Shown piece after piece: positions 1 through 4,348 of a DNA stretch of 6,805 nt. The stretch is from Fodinibacter sp035633415 (GTDB lineage: Bacteria; Actinomycetota; Actinomycetes; Actinomycetales; Dermatophilaceae), in contig DASQEZ010000282.1 in assembly GCA_035633415.1 (NCBI GenBank), forward strand, positions 1 to 6,805, written 5' to 3'. The position numbers and the translations under genes were made by a program. The stretch's first letter is position 1, and each line of letters begins with the position of its first letter. The notes under the pieces are model-generated. The model ran no database searches. It saw only the letters and a list, made by a program, of their open reading frames with translations, and was not told the origin of the DNA.

Positions 1-437
1 CCGTGGTCGTCGTCGGGCCGATGCGCGAGTGTGGCCGTCTGGTCACCTGGACCCGTGAGGAACCGCCGGGCGGAGGGCCGCTCGCCGGGGTCGCCGCGGG
101 GGTGCTGCGGGTGCGCACCCCGGTCGTCGCCGTCGTGGCCGGCGACATGCCGTTCGCCGGCCCGGCCCTCGAGCGGCTCGTCGCGGCGCTGCGCGCCGCC
201 CCACCGGAGCTCGGGGCCGCGGTCGCCACGGACGACGACGGCGTGGCCAACCCCCTGCTCGCCGCCTACCGCACGGCATCCGTGCGACGGGCGCTGCCGA
301 TCCCGGCGACGAACCGCCCGGCCAAGCTGCTTCTCGCCGTGCCGCACGTCGAGGTCGCCGTCACCGGGCCGGCGAGCCGCGACGTCGACACCCCGGCCGA
401 CCTCGACGACCTCGCGATCCGTCCCGATCCCTCCTGA
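1..437 (+). CDS. mobA: Molybdenum cofactor guanylyltransferase (MobA-like), 3'-terminal part
   Basis: Partial gene running in from the left edge; the first whole codon is at position 3 and the TGA stop is at 435-437, leaving 144 visible residues. MobA transfers GMP from GTP to molybdopterin in the cytoplasm, giving the guanine dinucleotide cofactor used by DMSO-reductase-family enzymes such as NarG. Visible family marks are the EEPPGGGPLAGVAAG segment (about residues 19-33), the metal/nucleotide-site GDMPF motif (about 47-51), and the C-terminal DVDTPADL motif (about 127-134) typical of MobA ends. The N-terminal glycine-rich GTP-binding loop lies outside the window. The gene converges on the narK pair, and its pathway matches narG. 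A MobA domain fused to another Mo-cofactor protein upstream cannot be excluded because the 5' end is missing. Confidence 0.85.
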   Translation, partial: VVVVGPMRECGRLVTWTREEPPGGGPLAGVAAGVLRVRTPVVAVVAGDMPFAGPALERLVAALRAAPPELGAAVATDDDGVANPLLAAYRTASVRRALPIPATNRPAKLLLAVPHVEVAVTGPASRDVDTPADLDDLAIRPDPS

Positions 438-464
438 CCCGCCAGCCAGCCCGTGGCGACGGCA

Positions 465-522
465 TCTGGCCTCGAGTGCGGAAACGGTCGCCAGGGCAAC
501 CATTTCCGCACTCGAGGCGAGA
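465..522. terminator. Long hairpin between convergent genes; probable bidirectional terminator or dispersed palindromic repeat
   Basis: Arms GCCTCGAGTGCGGAAA (469-484) and TTTCCGCACTCGAGGC (503-518) are perfect 16-bp reverse complements. The stem continues outward with one mismatch (T467-A520, C466-G521, T465-A522). Inward it continues imperfectly through 486-491 and 496-501, leaving a 4-nt tip. It lies 31 nt after the mobA stop and about 15 nt after the narK2 stop (which is on the other strand), so it is well placed to end transcription from both sides. There is no T-tract, which is common in high-GC actinobacteria. The size and near-perfect symmetry would also suit a REP-like element present elsewhere in the genome; one window cannot distinguish these. 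Confidence 0.6.
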
Positions 523-533
523 GGTGTTCGGGG

Positions 534-1931
534 TCAGCCGGGTTTGGGGGCACCCGGGCGTGCGTACCGCCACCAGGTGATGCCGACGCACATGGCGGCC
601 CAGACGATGCCGAGCGAGTAGAACGCGACCGGCCCGAGGGTCGTCACGCCCATCCCGAAGATGAACGGTCCGAACGCGGCGATGGCGGCGGTCCAGCCGA
701 TGACGCCGCCGGCCTGGCGCCGCTCGAAGATCATCGGCATCTGCTTGAAGGTCGAGGCGTTGCCGATGCCGGCGAAGAGGAAGATCAGGAGCATCCCGTA
801 GAGGAACCGGTCGAAGCCCGCGTCGAGGGCGGCCGCCGAGGTGGTGTCCGGGGTCAGGGCGGGGATCGTCCAGGCGATCGAGCCCATCAGGCCGATGCCC
901 GAGATGAGGGTCCAGATCGCCCCGCCCATGCGGTCGGTGAGGGGGGAGAAGCCGACCCGGGCCGCAGCCCCGATGAGCGGGCCGAGGAAGACGAACTTCA
1001 CGACGTCGGGCACGGCATAGCCCGCGACGAGCACCGTGGCGGTGGCGCCCGACCCCTGGACGATCTCGGTGTTGCCGCTGCCGTAGAGGTTGGCCATGAG
1101 GAGGCCGAACTGCGCGGCGAGGCCCGAGAACGTGCCGAAGGTCATGATGTACAGGAGGGTCATCCACCAGGTGTCCTGGTTCTTGAAGATGTCGAACTGC
1201 TGGCGGAGGTTCGCCTTGATCGGCACCGACTTGAGCATCGTCCAGGCCAGGATCGAGCCGACCACCATGAGCGGGATCCACACGAAGGCCGCGTTCTGGT
1301 ACCAGACCGTCGTCGGGGGTTTGCCCGCCACGGTCATCTGCTGGCTACCGCCGAAGATCGCGAGTGCGGAGATCGCGATGAGGTAGGGGGTGAGCAGCTG
1401 CACGAGTGAGACGCCGAAGTTGCCCAGACCCGCCTGCAGCCCCAGCGCCGTGCCCTGCATCCGCTTCGGGAAGAAGTACGACGTGCTCGGCATGAAACCG
1501 GAGAAGGCGCCACCGCCGATGCCGGCGAGGAAGGCCAGGACCATGAGCTCCCAGTAGGGGGCCTCGGGTGTCTGCACGCGCACACCCCAGCCGAGGGTCG
1601 AGGCGATGAGCAGCAGGCTGGTCAGCGACACCATCTTGCGGGTGCCCATGATGGGCGGCAGCGTCATCCAGACCAGGCGGAGAAGACCGGCTGCGAGGCC
1701 CGGCATCGCGGCCATCCAGTAGAGCTGGTTCTTGGTGAAGTCGTAGCCGAGGGCGTTGAGCTTGGGGATGATCGCGCTCGGCAGGAACCACGCCACGAAG
1801 GCGAGGGTCAGGCAGAACGTCGTGATCCACAGGGTGCGCCAGGCGAGCGACTTGTCCCAGGTCTCCTCGTTCTCGGGGTCCCAGGACTCCAGCCACTCAC
1901 CCTTGCGGGCCGGTGCGGGGGCGGTGCTCAT
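534..1931 (-). CDS. narK2: NarK2-type nitrate/nitrite antiporter (MFS, NNP family)
   Basis: A complete 465-residue MFS protein, close to the 463 residues of E. coli NarK. It should sit in the cytoplasmic membrane with 12 helices and exchange nitrate for nitrite. The N-terminus carries the SWDPENEETW motif (16-25) typical of the NarK2/NarU-like branch. Arg85 (GLLRLVW, helix 2) and Arg325 (AAARVGFSPLTDR, helix 8) align with the substrate-binding Arg89 and Arg305 of E. coli NarK. The nitrate signature GLGNFGVSLVQ is at 168-178, and a Gly-rich helix-11 segment follows FKQMPMIFERRQAGG (395-409). The ATG at 1931 is chosen because AGAAGGAGA (1939-1947) lies 7 nt upstream and the protein then starts like its family. 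The frame stays open further upstream inside narK1, but that is a shadow. The gene starts 41 bp after narK1, so the two are probably co-transcribed. Transport direction is inferred from subfamily likeness. Confidence 0.93.
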   Translation of the reverse strand: MSTAPAPARKGEWLESWDPENEETWDKSLAWRTLWITTFCLTLAFVAWFLPSAIIPKLNALGYDFTKNQLYWMAAMPGLAAGLLRLVWMTLPPIMGTRKMVSLTSLLLIASTLGWGVRVQTPEAPYWELMVLAFLAGIGGGAFSGFMPSTSYFFPKRMQGTALGLQAGLGNFGVSLVQLLTPYLIAISALAIFGGSQQMTVAGKPPTTVWYQNAAFVWIPLMVVGSILAWTMLKSVPIKANLRQQFDIFKNQDTWWMTLLYIMTFGTFSGLAAQFGLLMANLYGSGNTEIVQGSGATATVLVAGYAVPDVVKFVFLGPLIGAAARVGFSPLTDRMGGAIWTLISGIGLMGSIAWTIPALTPDTTSAAALDAGFDRFLYGMLLIFLFAGIGNASTFKQMPMIFERRQAGGVIGWTAAIAAFGPFIFGMGVTTLGPVAFYSLGIVWAAMCVGITWWRYARPGAPKPG

Positions 1932-1938
1932 GGCGGTC

Positions 1939-1947
1939 TCTCCTTCT
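1939..1947 (-). promoter_or_regulatory. Ribosome binding site of narK2
   Basis: On the - strand this reads AGAAGGAGA, 7 nt before the ATG at 1931. It decides the start over the in-frame upstream extension, which continues for about 215 codons through narK1 and would otherwise suggest a fused protein. Confidence 0.75.
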
Positions 1948-1972
1948 GGGCCGGGTGGCCGATGGCTGGGGG

Positions 1973-3358
1973 TCAGCGGTCGGCCGGGACGTCGGCCGGG
2001 GACTCGAGGTGGCGGGCGAGGTCGGGGGACTCGTGGTGGAGCATGCGCACCACGGTCCAGTGCATCCAGGCGAAGCACGCGGCGGTGAGCAGGAACAGCA
2101 CGAAGAAGGTCGAGCTCGGGAAGCCGGACCACTGCTTGGTGTAGGCGAACAGCGGCGGGAGGAAGAAGCCGCCGAGCCCACCGAACATCCCGACGAGGCC
2201 ACCGACCGAGCCGACGTTGTCGGGGAAGTACTCGGGGATGTGCTTGTAGACGGCGGCCTTGCCGACGCCCATGGCGCAGCCGAGGGCGAAGACGAGCAGC
2301 GCGAACGCGGCGATGCCGATGCTGTAGCCCAGGTGCTCGCTCTCGGTGCCGTCCGGGTGGGCGATGACGAGGTGACCGTTGGGCATCATCAGGATGCCGG
2401 TCGTCGCCGCCATGACGCCGAAGGTCCAGTACATGACCCGCCGGGCCCCGTACCGGTCGGAGAACCAGCCGCCGACGGGCCGCAGCAGTGACGCGGGGAA
2501 GATGAAGGTGGCCGTGAGCAGGGCGGCGGTCTGCAGCTCCACGTCGTAGTTGTCGACGTAGTACTTCGGCAGCCACGCGGCCAGCGCCACGTAGGCCCCG
2601 AAGACGGCGGCGTAGTAGAGGCTGAAGCGCCAGACGCGCACGTGCCGCAGCGGGGCGAGCATCTCGCGCACCGGCTTGCCCTCACCGCCCTTGCGGTCGT
2701 GGCGGGGGACGATGACGAAGGTCAGGATCGCGACGACGACGAGGGCGACGGTGTAGAACGCCGGGAAGATCCGCCACCCGCCGGGGAAGATGCCGAGGTA
2801 CATGGCACCCGTGGTGCTGACGATGATCGTCGGCAGGAGCACGACGAGGAGCTTGGTGACCGACGCGCCGACGTTGCCGGCGCCGAACACGCCGAGCGCG
2901 AAGCCCTGGCGGTCCTTGGGGAACCACGCGGCGTTCCACGCGATCCCGACGCTGAACAGGTTGCCGGCGAAGCCGACGAGGAACGCCAGCACGAGCAGGG
3001 GGAGGTACTCGGTCACCTGGGTGATGAAGAAGCACGGGATCGCGGTCAGCAGCAGCATCGCGATCGTCACGACCCGGCCGCCGATGCGGTCGGTGAGCAT
3101 GCCCGCGGGCAAACGCCACAGCGAGCCGTTGAGCACCGCGACCGCGCTGATCCAGGCCAGCTCCGGGTCGGTGAGGCCGAGCTCCTTCTGGATCGGCACG
3201 CCGAGGATGCCGAACATCAGCCAGACCGCGAACATCAGGGTGAACGCGAGGGTCGACATCGTGAGCACCCGCTTGGCCCCACCGGAGACGTGGCTCCGGT
3301 CGGCGTCCGCGACGGGGGGCGCCTGTGTGGCCACCGGCTCGGTCAGCGGCTGGGTCAT
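1973..3358 (-). CDS. narK1: NarK1-type nitrate transporter (MFS, NNP family)
   Basis: A complete 461-residue NarK-family MFS transporter in the cytoplasmic membrane, first gene of the leftward unit. A polar tail (1-30) precedes 12 predicted helices. Arg82 (SLWRLPAGMLTDRIGGR, helix 2) and Arg293 (SLLRPVGGWFSDRYGARR, helix 8) match the paired nitrate-binding arginines of E. coli NarK, each followed by the MFS loop motif. Nitrate signature 1 is GAGNVGASVTKLL (159-171) and signature 2 is GSVGGLVGMFGGLGGFFLP (383-401). The sequence looks like the type I branch (nitrate/proton symport in NarK1 of Paracoccus and similar), whereas the downstream gene looks like type II; this assignment is from sequence feel, not alignment. 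The ATG at 3358 is preceded by GGAGGA (3366-3371 on the + strand). An in-frame ATG 24 codons upstream is rejected because it would lie upstream of the likely promoter and lacks a good ribosome site. An assimilatory nitrate importer role is the main alternative. Confidence 0.92.
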   Translation of the reverse strand: MTQPLTEPVATQAPPVADADRSHVSGGAKRVLTMSTLAFTLMFAVWLMFGILGVPIQKELGLTDPELAWISAVAVLNGSLWRLPAGMLTDRIGGRVVTIAMLLLTAIPCFFITQVTEYLPLLVLAFLVGFAGNLFSVGIAWNAAWFPKDRQGFALGVFGAGNVGASVTKLLVVLLPTIIVSTTGAMYLGIFPGGWRIFPAFYTVALVVVAILTFVIVPRHDRKGGEGKPVREMLAPLRHVRVWRFSLYYAAVFGAYVALAAWLPKYYVDNYDVELQTAALLTATFIFPASLLRPVGGWFSDRYGARRVMYWTFGVMAATTGILMMPNGHLVIAHPDGTESEHLGYSIGIAAFALLVFALGCAMGVGKAAVYKHIPEYFPDNVGSVGGLVGMFGGLGGFFLPPLFAYTKQWSGFPSSTFFVLFLLTAACFAWMHWTVVRMLHHESPDLARHLESPADVPADR

Positions 3359-3365
3359 CGGGGAG

Positions 3366-3371
3366 TCCTCC
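3366..3371 (-). promoter_or_regulatory. Ribosome binding site of narK1
   Basis: On the - strand this reads GGAGGA, 7 nt before the ATG at 3358. It supports that start over the in-frame ATG at 3430. Confidence 0.75.
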
Positions 3372-3374
3372 GTT

Positions 3375-3394
3375 TGGATGAAGCAGTTCCTTTT
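3375..3394 (-). promoter_or_regulatory. Second candidate operator, at the narK1 transcription start
   Basis: Read on the - strand, this 20-mer matches the perfect inverted repeat at 3554-3573 at 14 of 20 positions. The common pattern is AGGAAC-N-G-N-TTC-N-TCCA. The half-site nearer narK1 matches TGGAGGAA at 7 of 8 bases, the other at 5 of 8. It overlaps the downstream end of the proposed narK1 -10 element and the predicted start point, as expected of a repressor site. The match was found by eye; binding by the neighbouring regulator is inference. Confidence 0.4.
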
Positions 3395-3398
3395 AATA
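3393..3398 (-). promoter_or_regulatory. Candidate -10 element of the narK1-narK2 unit
   Basis: On the - strand this reads TATTAA, in the only A/T-rich spot of the divergent region and about 35 nt before the narK1 ATG, giving a leader of roughly 28 nt. No convincing -35 hexamer lies 16-18 bp upstream (AGGTGT or CAGGTG in that place), which would suit a promoter that needs an activator. I saw no FNR-type TTGAT-N4-ATCAA box. Confidence 0.35.
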
Positions 3399-3415
3399 CG
3401 CGATGTCGGGACCGT

Positions 3416-3448
3416 ACACCTGGCCGACACTCCTCACCAGACAGGTGT
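3416..3448. repeat. Inverted repeat ACACCTG...CAGGTGT upstream of the narK1 promoter
   Basis: Perfect 7-bp arms at 3416-3422 and 3442-3448 with 19 nt between, centred about 46 bp upstream of the predicted narK1 start point. A third CACCTG is at 3530-3535 near the regulator promoter. The long spacer is unusual for a single dimer site, so two separate half-sites are equally likely. This is a candidate activator site only. Confidence 0.3.
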
Positions 3449-3529
3449 GCCTTACCTCTCAGGATCCCCAGTCGCACTCTCAGCCAGGCTCAGCATCACC
3501 GCGAAACCGAGCGGGACGGGTCTGGTGAG
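3433..3529. repeat. Divergent 10-bp repeat GTCTGGTGAG in the control region
   Basis: GTCTGGTGAG occurs on the + strand at 3520-3529 and as its exact reverse complement at 3433-3442, so each promoter has one copy in its own reading direction. Next to each copy is a CACCTG hexamer (3442-3447 on the - strand, 3530-3535 on the + strand), in a different order. The copies sit at different distances from the two predicted -10 elements, so they may bind a regulator rather than be core promoter parts. Confidence 0.35.
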
Positions 3530-3542
3530 CACCTGTTACGGT
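3514..3542 (+). promoter_or_regulatory. Candidate promoter of the regulator-narG operon
   Basis: TACGGT (3537-3542) fits the TAnnnT -10 pattern and is preceded by TGT, giving an extended -10. The -35 zone around 3513-3519 (GGGACGG) is a weak match to TTGACA. The predicted start near 3549 would leave a leader of about 40 nt and put the inverted repeat 3554-3573 immediately downstream of the start point. Confidence 0.35.
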
Positions 3543-3553
3543 GTGGTTCGATG

Positions 3554-3573
3554 TGGAGGAACGGATTCCTCCA
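3554..3573. promoter_or_regulatory. Perfect inverted repeat in the regulator leader; candidate operator
   Basis: The arms TGGAGGAA (3554-3561) and TTCCTCCA (3566-3573) are perfect reverse complements separated by CGGA. The centre-to-centre half-site distance of 12 bp is about one DNA turn, as expected for a winged-helix dimer. It lies 16 nt before the regulator ATG and just after the predicted start point, a classic place for autorepression. In RNA it would form an 8-bp hairpin, so a role in the leader transcript is the alternative. Confidence 0.55.
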
Positions 3574-3580
3574 ATCCTCG

Positions 3581-3585
3581 AGGAG
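3581..3585 (+). promoter_or_regulatory. Ribosome binding site of the regulator, inside a 10-bp palindrome
   Basis: AGGAG lies 4 nt before the ATG at 3590 and fixes that start. It is part of the palindrome TCCTCGAGGA (3575-3584). The SD-containing GAGGA (3580-3584) could also pair with TCCTC (3567-3571) in the right arm of the upstream inverted repeat, so folding of the leader could affect access to this site. Confidence 0.65.
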
Positions 3586-3589
3586 TGAC

Positions 3590-4348
3590 ATGACGACGGA
3601 TGCGCCGCACAACGCCGCAGCGCTGCTCGCGTCACCGGTGCGCCGCCGGCTGGTCGATGCGCTCGCGCACGCCGACGGTGACGCCGCCACCCCGGGTTTC
3701 ACCGCAGCCGAGCTCGGGGTCGAGGTCGGTCTGCACGTGACCACGGTGCGGTTCCACCTCGACCAGCTCGTCGCCGCCGGCATCGTCGACTCCGCTGTTC
3801 GCCGCGAGGGAGGTGCGGGTCGGCCGCGCAAGATCTACTCACTGGCGCCGGGCTCGCTCGACGACGTCGATGCCCGTGCCGAGGCCGGCCACCTGCGACT
3901 GCTCAGCGGCCTGCTCGCGTCGACCCTGACCCAGGGCGTGACCGGTCACGCCATGACCCCGGCGGAGGCCGGCCGCCGCTGGGCCGTCGAGCACGTCGCG
4001 CCGCAGCTGGGGTCGCCGCCGGCCGACACCCCGGGCCGGTGGCTCGGCAAGCTGGCACAGATGATCGACGTCCTCCAGGAGTGGGGCTACACCCCCGAGC
4101 TCAAGACGTCCGACGGAGGCCGGGTCGCCGAGGTCACCCTGGCCCACTGCCCCTTCCTCGACCTGGCCCGCGCGAACCCGGCCGTCGTCTGCGGCATCCA
4201 CCGGGGCCTCATTGCGGGATCGTTGGCACAGCTGGGGGAGTCAGCCACCCGAGTCAGTCTCGAGCCCTTCGTCGACCCCACCACCTGCATCGCGCACGTC
4301 AGCACGACGACACCCTTCCGCACCACCGCATCGAAGGAACCCGCATGA
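3590..4348 (+). CDS. Winged-helix transcriptional regulator with a three-cysteine Fe-S-like cluster (ArnR/SufR-like, COG2345-type)
   Basis: A 252-residue protein. An N-terminal winged helix spans about 10-86, with recognition helix near 48-60 (LHVTTVRFHLDQL) and a basic wing GAGRPRKIYSL (75-85). The C-terminal sensor part has HCPFLDLARANPAVVCGIHR (186-205) and FVDPTTCIAH (227-236). The protein has exactly three cysteines, Cys187, Cys201 and Cys233 (C-X13-C-X31-C), with His186, His204 and His236 beside them. Regulators of this build, such as SufR, bind a [4Fe-4S] cluster. ArnR of C. glutamicum is, as I recall it, an Fe-S repressor of narKGHJI under aerobic conditions. I infer an O2-, NO- or redox-sensing repressor of this locus; orthology to ArnR is not shown. 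The ATG is set by AGGAG 4 nt upstream; the frame is open far upstream only as a shadow. Its stop overlaps the narG start (ATGA), so it is translationally coupled to narG and likely autoregulated. Confidence 0.88.
   Translation: MTTDAPHNAAALLASPVRRRLVDALAHADGDAATPGFTAAELGVEVGLHVTTVRFHLDQLVAAGIVDSAVRREGGAGRPRKIYSLAPGSLDDVDARAEAGHLRLLSGLLASTLTQGVTGHAMTPAEAGRRWAVEHVAPQLGSPPADTPGRWLGKLAQMIDVLQEWGYTPELKTSDGGRVAEVTLAHCPFLDLARANPAVVCGIHRGLIAGSLAQLGESATRVSLEPFVDPTTCIAHVSTTTPFRTTASKEPA
4333..4338 (+). promoter_or_regulatory. Ribosome binding site of narG, within the regulator's last codons
   Basis: GAAGGA, 6 nt before the narG ATG at 4345. It lies inside the regulator reading frame, consistent with translational coupling across the ATGA overlap. 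No separate narG promoter is apparent. Confidence 0.6.

Noticed and set aside
453..1281. The peptide LECGNG appears in open frames on both strands near 470-517, which could look like a shared protein motif.
   Set aside because: It is only the two arms of the long DNA palindrome translated from opposite strands.
534..2576. A continuous 680-codon frame that could suggest a longer narK2 or a NarK1-NarK2 fusion.
   Set aside because: The first 215 codons run out of frame through narK1 and are rich in Arg, Pro and Ala with no membrane segments, a high-GC shadow. narK2 has its own ATG at 1931 and a good ribosome site; narK1 has its own stop at 1973.
3494..3546. Possible GlnR-type nitrogen-control boxes (ATCAC...GAAAC near 3494-3507, and GTTAC at 3535-3539).
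   Set aside because: The half-sites do not have the expected 6-bp spacing and the second halves match poorly.
2642..3589. A long upstream extension of the regulator frame antisense to narK1.
   Set aside because: The extension encodes a charged, Glu/Asp/Arg/His-rich string with no homology, crosses the divergent promoter region, and the regulator has a clear ribosome site and ATG at 3590.
3359..3589. FNR/Crp-type site in the divergent region.
   Set aside because: No TTGAT-N4-ATCAA or TGTGA-N6-TCACA pattern, even with two mismatches in the core, was seen on reading both strands by eye.
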